A stretch of 64,000 nt of DNA, taken from Brachionus koreanus. Lineage: Eukaryota; Rotifera; Eurotatoria; Ploima; Brachionidae. Location of the stretch: assembly GCA_016987375.1 (NCBI GenBank), contig PJRA01000506.1, positions 808,778-872,777 on the forward strand. The letters run 5' to 3'. The notes under the pieces were generated by a model. The model was not told the origin of the DNA. It was given only the letters and a program-made list of their open reading frames with translations, and searched no databases. Made by a program: the position numbers and the translations under genes. Below, one piece after another: positions 23,756 to 35,210 of the stretch. Within the stretch, counting starts at the first letter, position 1. Every line of letters starts with the position of its first letter.

Positions 23756-26700
23756 ATGGGTAAACTAAACATAATTACAATACTTTTTTGTATTGCCTTT
23801 CGATTAAATGATGCTTTGAAAACCGAGAGATATACGACTTTTGTCGATGTTGACTCAACTGTCTATGTTCAGTCTCTTTGTCTAATTGCAGAAAGCACAC
23901 AAATAAAAATGCAATGTCCATCGTCAGATAGAATTAAAATTATCCGCACTATTTACGGATATAATCCGGCATATGAATTTAAGACCAGTGCTAATTTAGA
24001 CACATGCATATTAGACGCCTTGGATTGTAATTTTGACAAAGACCATTCAGTTGACAATGAGTGTACAGGTAAAGATACATGCATTATCACCATTTCTAAA
24101 TCCAGAATCATGAATGAATCTCAGCTTGTGGGACAAGCTTGTACCAATTACAATTATCTTCAAATTAATTATCAATGCTTGCCAAGTAATTGATTATATT
24201 TTAATTTTAAATCTGAATTTTAGACCATTAGAACATAAATAAAATAAAATAAAAATAATTTAAACCTTAAAAAATGTAAAATTTTTACTCAGAAAACTAG
24301 AAATCGAAGGCTTGGGATATTTTAATTTATGTTCTCTTGCTAGGAAATTCACAATCAAATTTATTTTCATTTTTTGAAAAATAATTTTGTTCAGATCTTC
24401 CAACCAAGGACATATGTGCCAATAGTCGTTCTGAGCTATCACATGCTTACATAGTAACTCCAAATTTTCCTAGTAAGCTTATTGCAGGAGCTGAATGTGA
24501 ATGCACTTTGTCTACTAATTTTGAAAACGGTCAAGTTTTGCTGAGAAGACTTGACATGAAAGTAAGCATAATGAAAAAAAAAAATAAAATTTTAATTAAT
24601 TTAAATACTAAGCTGCCGAATGATCACGAAAATCAAAAATGTGGTGGCACTTATTTGGAAATAAATGAGAACGACAAGTCAACTGAACGAAAGTGTGGTT
24701 ATGTTAGAGAGGCAGGTTCTATTTTTGGATCTGGATCTAAAAAGCTAAAGCTCAATTTCTATACTGGAGAAACTGATAATTTTTATGATTCGGGATTTTG
24801 GCTCGAAGTGTTGGGTAATTGAAATCTAAAATTTAAATTTATTTTGAGTAATTGGAGAATTGGTTTTGTAGCCAGCCCACCCAGAGAAAATCATGTAATT
24901 GAAATTGTGTGCAGCAATAATCGAAGCCCACCGCTTAAAGACAAATTTTTCGGCATTGAGAATATTGAAGTTATTAAAAAACTACAACAGATACATGAAA
25001 AATTAAGACGCATAAACAAAACATTGACTTATCAGAACAAAAGTGGTCAATTAAGTGACAAAACACAAAAATTTTTGGAAAAAAATAACAAAAAATTTCT
25101 GAATATGACAAATAATTTTGGTATAATTAAAAAAATTAATACTAAAAATCCAGAGATGGGATTTAGAGAAAACAAAACAGATTTGGATTCCCATGAAGAT
25201 TTAGAAGCTGAAATAGACAAGTTTTTCAAGTCTAAGGATGACCTATTAAAAAAATTAGAAAAAATAAACGACAAGAAAAAAGATAGAAAAATTCAAAATC
25301 CCCTGATAGATATTTTATCACTAATTAAAAAAAAGCCTTTGGGTCTAGTAAAACACGAGTCCAAAGAGCAACCGGAGAATAAAGAAAAAAAAAACAAGTT
25401 AGTAGAAAAATCGAAGGATGAAGCTGAATCAGCTGAAGAATTTGTAAAAGAATTGGAATCGTTGGAAAAGGAACTTGAGATTGGCGAGAAAATTTTAACC
25501 AAAGAAGAAAAGCCATCCAAATTTAATCATCCAAATATATCTGATACACTGGCTAGTTTAATTGATGAGAGACCGCTAAAAGTAAGTCGATTGACCAAAA
25601 ATCGTCAGGCTCAATCGAATCTAAATGCCAATGCTCAGCGTCAAGACGTAAATAATCCAAGTCAAAATTCAAATTCTAAAGGTAACTATATTTTTTTATA
25701 TTTTCTTCTAGTTTTAAAAAAAGAATGAGTGTGAGTGAGTGCTAAATTGGGCTTCCCTGATAAGTTAAATCTTAATAAAACCTTAGAGTTAGCTTCTTTA
25801 AATGCAACAGAAAGAACCCATGTATTTATCAAGCGGCTACTGCCACTTTTTCGAACATCCAGAGGTGTAGACTCAACCGAGATTCCATTGCAGACTCCGG
25901 AGCATCAAGCTCCGCCTGAGTGGCTTTATCCGTTTCAATTCAAGTACGAGGAATCCAAAGAACTGATCAATACATCTACAAAAAAAATTCAAAAAATTTC
26001 TAAAATAACCCGAAAATTATTCACAACAACTGATTACCCAAAGGTTTCATTTAATCGATTGCTCAATGGCAATGAAAGTAACACTTTGATGCCGAATGAA
26101 GCTGTTCACACACAAAAGTCACTAAAAAATTGTGAAAAAAATTTGACCAAATTGACAGTGTTCTACAGTAATACTGATAAATTAAGTTGTTTTGAGACAC
26201 AATTTAATAAATCGTTGCTTAAATGCATCGATGATTTACTAGAGACTAAACTAATGCGCAAAATAGGTCTGCTTTATTTTGTTCAATTGCAGCCATTGTT
26301 CATTACCAAGACAAAAATGAACTGCTTCGATTCCCAAGAGAAACCAATCAATTGGGATTTAAACCTCCCAAAAAATTTGGATGATGAAGAAGAGTATGAA
26401 ACTAATATGACAAATTACTTGACTTCTGTCCAAAAAGAAGACATGACAAATCAAGAAAGCAATGGTTTTTTAAATGATTTTGAACTGCTTAAAAATTCTT
26501 TCAGTTGTACTTTTGTCACCAAAAAAGTGACTAATCGTAAAAAGCTAATTTGGAAATTGTATCTAATACCCAAGAATCAGACTTGTTTACAAATGAATGA
26601 TCTTAAAAGTTTGAGTAAGATAAATGAGCTTAAAAATTATGACCTTGGAGACTTTGGTTCACTTCAGTCTAAACAGCCAATCACTCAATTTAAGCAAGTT

Positions 26701-28776
26701 ACTAACACTTATGAGCTAAAGAGATTTAATGATGAATCAATTTTACCAGTTACACCATTTGTTAAAAGTAAACTAAATAATAATTTTGATATAGAAAATA
26801 AAAATTTCTTATTAATAATCTTATTAAGTTATCAAAAGCACAAAAAAAAATTCTTTTACATTTTTACAATTACCGGATTTTTTGTCTAATAAAATAATAC
26901 TTATTATCCTTATTGCGTCAAGTTTTGGCTTTATTCTACTGGCAAACGGAATTCTTTATATCATTTTAAAAACAAAGTATTAATTCTATTTTTATTTTTT
27001 AATGAAAAAAAAACAAGAAATTACAATTTTTTATTTGATTAAAAAAGAAAAGTTTCATCGACAGGAAATAATAACAACTTTTCAATGTCTATGAATAATC
27101 GTTTGCTGCAAAATTATTTGGACTTGAGTGTACAGTCGGAAAATTCTGGCAAAAATCAAAGTGAACTTGAAAAACGAAAGTCAAAGCTAAAAAGTACATC
27201 GGTAGGCAATAGTGACACAGCTACAATAATCGACTCGTGTTCAGATGCACGGACAAGCGATGATCAAGACTATCAATTTAACCATCAGATAAATGAAAAT
27301 TTTTCACAAAAAAAAATTGACAACAAAGCAAATACTAGCGAAAATTTTACATCTGTGTCAGGACTAGTGAATGGAATGGATAGTCGTCTAAACATGAATA
27401 GTTCTAACCATCAACCGATTATAGATGTCAATTACCAGGATGCTCCGAAGGCGACCATGGACGATTTGTTAAACACATCATTGATGGAGATCAATCGAAT
27501 TCCATCGGTTAAAAAACCTATTTATTCAGTCTCGACGATTGCTACACAAGCCGATATGGACAAGGGAACAATATTAGCTGAGAGAAAAGATTACAAGTAT
27601 CGAAATCAAGACATGTCAGATGTCGAATCACAAATTTTGAGCATTGAATTGGACTGTTATGCCTCTGTGGGAGATTGGGGTGCTTGCAAGGCAAATCAGA
27701 GCCAAAATTCCAAATCTTCAGCATCTGTTACTGTAAACGATTATGTAGCATTCAAAAATTGTCTTAATTTTCAATTACAAGCCGCCAAAGCAATGGCAAG
27801 CAAACCAGAAAACAAAATTGAATCGCCAATTGTTCATGAGTTTAATTCACAGTCAAAAAATCATCCCATCAAAAATCGTATGATTGTGCGCATTTCTTCC
27901 AAGAATTCATCGCTACGCTCTGCACAAAAAAATGATTCTTTAGAAGAAAGCAAAGAGTCGGCATTGATTTCGCTAAATCATTCGGAAGAGGATGCATTCA
28001 AGTTTTCGCCAACCTCTTCTTCATCGTTTTTAGAGCCTGCCAAGCATTTGCCAAAGCTTATTTATGATGCCTATCAGTCGGCTCTAAATGCATCCTACTC
28101 CAATGCAGCCAGTACGGATGAGTTTCTAAAATCTTTCCAGAACAATCTGTACATGAATCTAGACTCAATTCCCAATTTTAAATCAATTCACGGCAGTCTC
28201 ATTAATTCTAAAGATTTTATAGAAAATTTTCTAAAAGTAAATCTGGTAAAAAATGGTGGCAAAGAAAATGGTCTAAAACAATCATCCACACTTAATACAA
28301 TCTTGGATGGAAGCGAGTCTTGCAGCTCGGGAAAATTGGAGGAGAGCTTCATGCGCTGTTATGACGCTAACTTGAAATCCAAGATTCAACGCAATCCGAA
28401 CATGATTTATTCAAATGTAGAGTCAGATGGCGATAGCTTTGGTTCGTCGTACATGTCGACTAATTCCAATTTACCTGAGAAAAAAGCTCCAAAAGAAGGC
28501 TCAAGTTGTAACACAATCGAAAATTTCGGTTTAACGAAAGCGGAAAAATTTAAAAAAATGCTCGATCAAGAAAAAGAACTTTTGGAATTGAATCGTAAAA
28601 AAATGAGCGCCGAAGACCACGATGAAATTAAAATATGGCAAAAATATAATGATGAGGAATATTCTACTGATGAGTATAATTATATTAATAATCAACGCAT
28701 TCTAAATGACGAAGAATGCGCTTCGTCGAATGAGTCAAAAAATGTGCGATTCGCTGACAATGTCAGCTTTATTTAA
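23756..28776 (+). CDS. SUEL-lectin + CUB type I membrane protein with long cytoplasmic tail
   Basis: Seven exons: 23756-24185, 24395-24561, 24613-24814, 24872-25681, 25736-26767, 26829-26976, 27048-28776; they sum to 4518 nt, 1505 aa, with all phases compatible. The ATG lies in ACCATGG. Order: signal peptide (residues 1-20); SUEL-type galactose/rhamnose-binding lectin domain (about 40-143, with IKMQCPSSDRIKI and the CTGKDTC and YLQINYQC ends); CUB domain (about 151-265, with TPNFPS, CGGTYLEI and a YDSGFWLEV end); a lysine/glutamate-rich linker; a second extracellular exon with scattered cysteines and N-glycosylation sites; one TM (about 903-925); and a 575-aa Ser/Asn-rich tail. The tail ends KNVRFADNVSFI, a possible PP1-docking RVxF-type motif plus a class I PDZ-ligand-like C-terminus. 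SUEL domains occur in EVA-1 and latrophilin-type receptors, but I know no named orthologue with this full order. The Lys/Glu linker and tail have no recognised domain. Confidence 0.8.
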
Positions 28777-29243
28777 CCATTGGAAACAAAATTATTTTTA
28801 CTAATTTAAAACAATTTTTTTTACCAATTTATTTATTTTGTATAATAAAAAAGAATAGAAAAAATTTGTGCCATGTCTTGAGTGAGAGTGTATTTGGAAT
28901 GTCCAGTGGCAAACGAAGATTAGATTTTTTGTTTTTTTTTTGAAAAAAAAAACAGTTGAAATTTTGCATTAAAATCGGAACAAGTACCAACATTAAAATT
29001 TTAATAGATAAAATTAAGCAAAATGCCATCAAGTAAAAATTTTAAAAATGAAAAAATGCCAAAAAACTTTGGTTTGCTTAATTTTACAATTTAAAGTTTT
29101 CTTGTTGGCATTGTTTCAAAATTTATCTATATTTTGTCTATTAGAATTTTGGGTTGTGTGCGCTGATTGTGTCTGATTTTTTTGTCAATTTTTTGATTGA
29201 TCATAGAAAAAAAAAACAAAAAAACTAATTTTTTTTCTTTTAG
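28777..29243. other. Spacer between the two receptor tail modules
   Basis: AT-rich sequence between the stop of the first tail and the acceptor of the second TM exon. It must contain 3' UTR of the first form. Nothing else recognised. Confidence 0.5.
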
Positions 29244-30243
29244 CTGTGTTTGTCGGACTGGGCATTTCAATTGCACTCATTGCCCTAATAATTAATGCTG
29301 CCGCTTGCTATTCCTGCCATAATAAGTAAGATTTTTTTTTAATTCTCATTCTTTACTAGCAGCTAATATAACACCAAAATTCTTTATTTAAAAAAATTAT
29401 ATTAGCCAAATTTGTGAACAATTTAAACAAACAATTTTTTCGAGCAAGAAAAAATCTGTTCGGAAAATTTATCTTATTTATGAATTATTTAGGTGTCCTA
29501 TCTTGGTTAATATAAATCGGAAAATAATTAATTTAAATATTTTTAAAAATAAGATAAAATATTTATGTTCACAAATTTAATATATTGAAAAAAAGTCTTT
29601 TAAAATAAAAAAAAATATGCCATGTTGATTATTTCAACTTAGAGCTTATACTCTTAGGGCTAAGACTATTTCCTAAAATAAAGAAGGAAAAATCAATAAA
29701 TATATATATATATATATAAATAGTAGATCAGCCGATATTGAGCAATTTCGAAATAGTGTTTTGGGAAAGCGTAAATTCACGCTTGTCGGAAATATCGGCT
29801 CTCTGCGTTTTTCCGAACTGAAGGACACTTTGGCCGATTTACCCGCCAAGCTGAAGAACTATGTTTATAGCAAAACATTGGGAAGGAATGAAACGCAGAG
29901 AAAAGACAATTCATGTTACGAGGATTCATGTAGCTATGGTCCACACTATAATGGGTTTGGATCAATAAGCCGGGCGTCAAGCTTATGCAGAAGCGAGCCT
30001 GGTGTCTACAACAGTGGATTGGAGTCTGATTACAATGCGTCAATTTTAAGTGACTCTTGTTCAATATCTTCACCTCCGCCGCCGCCTCCTCTTCCGCCAC
30101 AAATTCCTCCCCCAGTTCCGGAAAAAACTTATCTTACTCGTAAAAGCATCCCCAAACAAATAAAACACAAAGACCAGGAGGATTATTTTAGCGATTCAGA
30201 TGAATCACAAGTACAAAAAAAGATGAGCGCAAATAAATTCTAA
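29244..30243 (+). CDS. Second transmembrane + proline-rich tail cassette (alternative 3' exons of the receptor)
   Basis: No start codon: this looks like 3' exons. Exon 29244-29325 follows a TTTTTTCTTTTAG acceptor and encodes a membrane helix (VFVGLGISIALIALIINAAA then CYSCHN). Exon 29727-30243 continues with a basic juxtamembrane stretch, a Ser/Tyr-rich segment and SPPPPPPLPPQIPPPVP, a likely SH3/EVH1/WW ligand. The TM exon enters in phase 1 and leaves in phase 2, exactly like the TM exon at 26829-26976, and both are followed by a phase-2 tail exon. Upstream donors at 25681 and 26767 are phase 1, so splicing either of them to 29244 gives the same ectodomain with a different membrane anchor and tail. 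A donor GTACAA near 30211 could also splice to a short exon at about 30361 (KNLSSDLKLL). It could alternatively be the remnant or end of a separate gene. Confidence 0.6.
29699..29717. repeat. (TA)n microsatellite before a splice acceptor
   Basis: About nine TA dinucleotides directly upstream of the acceptor of the proline-rich tail exon at 29727. Length variation here could affect splicing of that exon (inference). Confidence 0.9.
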
Positions 30244-31325
30244 GAGCCTTGATTATTTTGAGATTTTAGAGATTTAAATTATTTAGTTTCTTAATAAAAT
30301 AATATTTATAACAAATTAGTGTTTTTGAGATTCTAATCCGCTTTTAACCTATTTTCCATAGAAAAATTTATCTTCTGATTTGAAACTATTGACTAACCAA
30401 AGCCTATTTAAAGATCGATCTCAAAATTGACTTTAATATCAGCTGAAGAGGTGTTCAATTCATGGGGTAATCCGAATTTAAAAACACAGAATTTAGACGA
30501 TTTTTCATACACTTCAACTTGTTCTAACGAAAAATTTAAGTCCAGTCAGTTTAGCACGGTTATTAAGGGAAAATTCACAGTTATTAACGGCAATACACTG
30601 GTGAGATCGGCTTATGATTGGAACAAAAAATAAATCATTGTTTATTATTGTTGGATATTTTTTTAAGATTTTAATCATAAATTCAAAATAAATAAATAAA
30701 TTCAATTTTTTTATTATTTTAGTCTTATTTTTTGTAGAAAGATTTTAATTTATTTAATAAAATTTTCTTTCATTTTTACCTAAACTCATTAATTCGGTCA
30801 AAGATTTTTGATTAAATCAATGTAACTATTTTGAAAAAAAAGTTTTAATGTAATTAAATTCAAGCTAATTAAGCAAACAAAAATATTTTATACAAATTAT
30901 TTTATATTTGGTAAAATCATTGACAAGTATTAAAAAAATAAAAATTGATTCAAAAAAATTAAAAATTTTTTTCAATATTTCCAATAATAAATTTCTTGAA
31001 TTTGATGAAAATTCAAGATGATAAAAAAATTTTTTAGCATGAAGATGAACTTCTTTTACATAGTTGTGACACCTCGCTATTTTTCTAATATCTCCAAAAT
31101 TTCTTCTTAATTATTGTGTATTGCATGGCTTTCTTAATTTCAAATACAAATTGAAAAAAAATTCTATAATTTATTTTAATTAAATAAAAAGTAAAAACAA
31201 AAGGTAACACAAAAGCTCGAAAAAAGTTCTCCTGATTTTGGGTGTTAAAATAATTTAAATTAAAATTTATTTTAAGTTTTTATTTAAAATATTAAAATAA
31301 AACTTTATATTTGAATTTGAAATTT
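30244..31325. other. Convergent intergenic region
   Basis: Region between the receptor 3' exons and the stop of the minus-strand coiled-coil gene, apart from the tentative exon at 30414-30633. AT-rich; presumably two 3' UTRs. Nothing else recognised. Confidence 0.5.
30414..30633 (+). CDS. Possible additional terminal exon, unrecognised
   Basis: An open frame reads SAEEVFNSWGNPNLKTQ and ends at TAA 30631-30633. Its composition looks like protein more than like the surrounding AT-rich DNA. Plausible acceptors lie at 30413 (phase 2 entry) and just before CTGAAGAGG near 30442 (phase 1). Its position suggests a further alternative 3' exon of the receptor locus, but no donor links it unambiguously and no family is recognised. 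Confidence 0.25.
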
Positions 31326-33132
31326 TTAGTTATTATTAGTTTCCACAACTTTTCTCGTAGGAGATATGCTGTAAGAAGTGACATATCTGACTGGTAAATT
31401 ACGACTATGCTTGCTAGTATCATAAATCACTGTACTTGAATGAAGCGAATTTTTCTTAGTTTCTCTTAAATCAATTTTTTCTCCATTGTCAAAACTAGAA
31501 ATAGTAGATTCACAAAAATCATTCAATGAATTTGTCATTTTTGACATTTTATTAAAATTTTGACTTGTTTTGGTCATTGTGGTAGTAGAACATTTCTCTG
31601 ATAAATAACCTTTTTTTTTAGCGCGATCTTTTTTGATAATGTTTATCAGATCGTTTTTATCATTTTGCAATTGACTTACAAGTTTATTCAAATTTTCCGT
31701 TTCTTTTAATAAATCGTCATATTTTGTCTGCATTAGACTATTCTGAGTATTTAATTCAGTTTTGAATCTGAGTTTAGCAGAATTAATTTCTTGATCGAAA
31801 TTAGCTCTCATCTCTTCCTTAGCAATTTCTTCTTGTTTAAGTTTTGTTTTTAAACTTGAGATTTCTGACTGAAGATCTCTATTTGTTTTTGATTTTAGCT
31901 TATAGTCATTGAAATGTGAGTCCTTTAACAAATCAAATTCATTGCGAATTCGGCACAATTCATTTTTATTAAATTTCTTAATTTGATCAAGCTCTGATTT
32001 TAATGACAAATTTTCTTTATCTAAACGATTTAGATTTTCTTTAAGAATTTCAGTTTCTGCATGATCAGGCACCTCACTGAACAGACAACTTGATGACATT
32101 CGTTTTAAAAATTCATCTTTTTCATTTTTAATCTCAATATTTGATAGTTTAGACTTTAGTTTTAAATTTTCGAAGCGAACTTTTTCCAAATCAGATAGCA
32201 AATTTTCAAATTCACTATTTCTAGGCTTTTCAGGCTCGGCATCCTTTTAAAATTAATCAAATTTATTAAAAATTTTTCATTCTATCTTACAAATTTAACA
32301 GTAAAAGAGACTGGTTTATCTAAATTATAATTTTGTTTTAATGATTCTTTGGTATCATTCTGTTTTGTTCGAGTTTTTCTCAACAAAGCTTTGGATTCGT
32401 TTAAATCACTTAAAATTTTGTTTATTTCAAAAAATTGGCCATCTATTCTTTCGAAAGAATTTGTAATAGTCCCGGACTTCTTAAAGCTAAACAGTTCAAC
32501 AAAAAAACAACTAATTTAAATTGAATTACCTTTAAGCTTTGGGATAAATTGTCCTGTAGATTTTCAATTTGGTTTTGAAGTTGATTTTTGGTTATTTTAA
32601 TACTTGTATTTGACTCACGAATATTATTTATTTTAGCCTTTAAATCTTTGATTTCTTTAGTAATTTTTTCTGTATTGGGTCCAGATATTGGCGAAAGCCG
32701 GTCCACGTCCTTGAATTTTACGCTTTTCATTGAAGGTGAGTAAAATGAACTTCTTTCCGCAGAGTAATCACAGCTTTCCGATCTTCAAAATCATCAAGGT
32801 AAAAATTTAGAAAGTATTTCTTATATTTTATGCTACCTGGTATTTGTAGTCAAAACATTTTTTTCAGAATATTTTGAGTTTCGTTCATTTAAATATCCAA
32901 GGTTTGCCTCCATATCCTTTTAGAAATCAAATTAAATCTAATATATTTTAGTTCAAATTTTTTAAAATACCTCTAAACTCTGGAAGAGCTTTCTAAATTG
33001 ATAAAATTTTTTCTCCATTGAAGAATCTTCTATTGAATTTTTATTAATGCTCGTAGTAGTAAAATTATAATTTAAATTTTTCTCAAAATCATTGAAATTG
33101 GCTTTCGAAGTCTCCATTATTAAAGAGGACAT
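31326..33132 (-). CDS. Coiled-coil protein, 533 aa, family unknown
   Basis: Five minus-strand exons: 33132-32971, 32916-32837, 32782-32530, 32479-32291 and 32243-31326, joined by introns of 47-54 nt with GTAAG/GTATT/GTAGC/GTAAT donors. Total 1602 nt. The ATG at 33132 is the first in the open frame (MSSLIMETSKANFNDFEK). Heptad-like Leu/Ile/Lys/Glu-rich stretches run through about residues 100-215 and 245-440, predicting long coiled coils; the C-terminal quarter is Ser/Thr/Asn-rich and probably disordered. A KSVKF motif could be an RVxF-type phosphatase-1 docking site. No other domain is visible. It could be a cytoskeletal, centrosomal or ciliary protein, but the sequence alone does not say. 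Confidence 0.75.
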
Positions 33133-35210
33133 TGTTTTTTCGAAAAGAGACCCTCTTAAAAACTAACAAGCGTCTTAAATCGCCTAAAAGGTGTTTTGTT
33201 TGGTTCTAAATTTGAATTAAAACTCAATCGGCTTTAAGTCTTTAAGTTTAAATAACCGAATTTTATAAGTTTATTCATTGTGATTAAATAATAAGACTGA
33301 AAAAAAAATTGAACAATATTCAATTGTAATATAAGCCACTTGGAAATAAAATAAAAAAAATTCAGCTAAATTATTGCAGCTTCTTGATGACTTTGGTTTC
33401 ATGTTGACAAGACAGCTAACCAACGGTATTAGTTTTTAGCATGAACAAATAAATACGTATAGTACAAACAAATATTATTTTTTATAAGTTCTTAATAAGC
33501 CTTTTAAAAATTTTGTTGCTAAATTACAAATAGCGAATGTTTGTTTAAATTTTTCGAGTTTTTAAGTTATGTAACTCTTAGAATAGTTTGTATTTGAAAA
33601 AGCTAGAATCAAAATTTAAAGATTTTGAAATTGAGCTCTTTAGAATTTTAATTATTTAGACCGATAAATTCTGCCTCATGGGTTTTTTTTTTTAATTAAT
33701 GAAAGATAAAACACGACATATGCTCGGTTAAAATAAAAAAAAACACAGTTTTAGATAAAAATTTTTGGACAGTTGATGTTTAGATATTTATTTCTTCCTG
33801 GTGGAATAAAACACGCGCAAATTAAACTTTATTTATTTTTAAATAAAGAACTTAGATTTAAAGTAGTCGGTTCAATAAAAACAACTCATCATATTTGATT
33901 TTTCACTAAAAATTTATGCAGCTTATTAGAAAAATAATACTGAAATAAGTTGGTGAAAGAGATTGCAGAAAATTTTCACTTCTAAAAGGCTTCTATGATA
34001 GCATTTTACTCCATGAATATGAACTCATCTTCTATTAAGAACTATATCAGCCTAAATACTCATATTATTTATTATACTTATTGATTTAAAGTTGAACTAA
34101 TCACTTCATCAGGTAAATTGTTCCACTCCTAACTTGGTTAATTTAGCCTTCTTTTTACATCCTCAATGAATTTGATATCTTTTTCGATACACAGAGACCT
34201 AAGTTCTGCGACGCATTCTAGATGAGATCTTATAAATGAACCTGAAATAATAAATTTTTAAATTGTTTATAATTGTACTGTAAATATTTGTTTTTTAATA
34301 TGGCTCTATAAGCCCGAAAATTTAGCTTTTAAGCTGAAAAAGTTATATTCTCAATTCTTAAAAAAAAAATAAAATGAATTTGGGCCCCAAAAATCCTATT
34401 TATAATTTAGTAATTGAAATTAGTTTTTATTGTAACATCCTCACAAAGACATTTTTTTTCCAATTTGGAAAATTCTCTCTTCAAATAAAAAAAGGATGCA
34501 AAATGATCTCTTAAATTTACAGGTAAAATTTCTCTCAAATTCTCTTAGTATTCTCTTTAGCATCGTACCATTACCAATCACAATTTTTTGATACCAGATT
34601 TCTTATTAGTTTAACCTATTAGTCTAACCGTTTCCATTTTATTATTAGTCTAACATATCTCTCAAAGAGAAATTTATTTTTGATTATTTTGTGCCACATT
34701 CCTGCGTTTTATCTTATGCATCCATATCCATTTTTCTACTTGGACTCCACGTCTGCACTGATTATCATTGATGCTTATAGTTTCACCCATAATTTTTTAA
34801 AAATTAAAATGCAAAATACTTTTTTCTTAAATTTTATCCTTCAAACTGCATCACCTTACTTTAATCAGCTCATAAACTCATATACTATATATTTATTCAT
34901 TCAGAGATAGCATTGATATCTCGTTCACTTGATTTACAAATTCCTGGGATTTTGGTGCTATGTTAAATAACAAATATTTACATTAGTTAAATGATTTTTT
35001 GATAGTAATAATTAAAGTGAATTGCTTTGGTTTTATGAAAACATGACTTAATTTGATTCTTAAAATAAATTTTTAAGTAACTTAAATTCTATTAATTATT
35101 TTAACCTATATAATCTAAAAAAAAATTAAAAAAAAATTTAATCAAACTTTAAGAGAGCGCTTTTTTTAAAATACAAACTTATTAATTTTTTAAAATGATT
35201 ATTATTAAAA
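33133..35210. other. Intergenic region with a LINE relic
   Basis: Two kilobases of AT-rich DNA between the divergent coiled-coil and CatSper genes. Apart from the short retrotransposon relic near 34090-34250 no feature was recognised; the open frame at 34680-34910 has no protein-like signature. Confidence 0.5.
34090..34250 (-). mobile_element. Non-LTR retrotransposon ORF2 C-terminal relic
   Basis: Read on the minus strand the segment gives EWNNLPDEVISSTLNQ at about 34136-34083, matching the pattern WNxLPxEVVxAxSVNxFK that closes the polymerase ORF of many LINEs. The upstream sequence in the same frame (CIEKDIKFIEDVKRRLN) ends in stops, so it is degenerate. It is a short remnant with no intact coding capacity. 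Confidence 0.4.

Noticed and set aside
24562..24612. In-frame 51-nt segment between the two halves of the CUB domain
   Set aside because: It could be read through without a stop, but it has GTAAG and AG borders and a Lys/Asn run that breaks the CUB pattern, so it was treated as an intron.
29777..30100. 107-codon minus-strand frame
   Set aside because: Antisense of the proline-rich tail exon.
34680..34910. 76-codon open frame
   Set aside because: Hydrophobic low-complexity translation with no signature; likely chance in AT-rich DNA.
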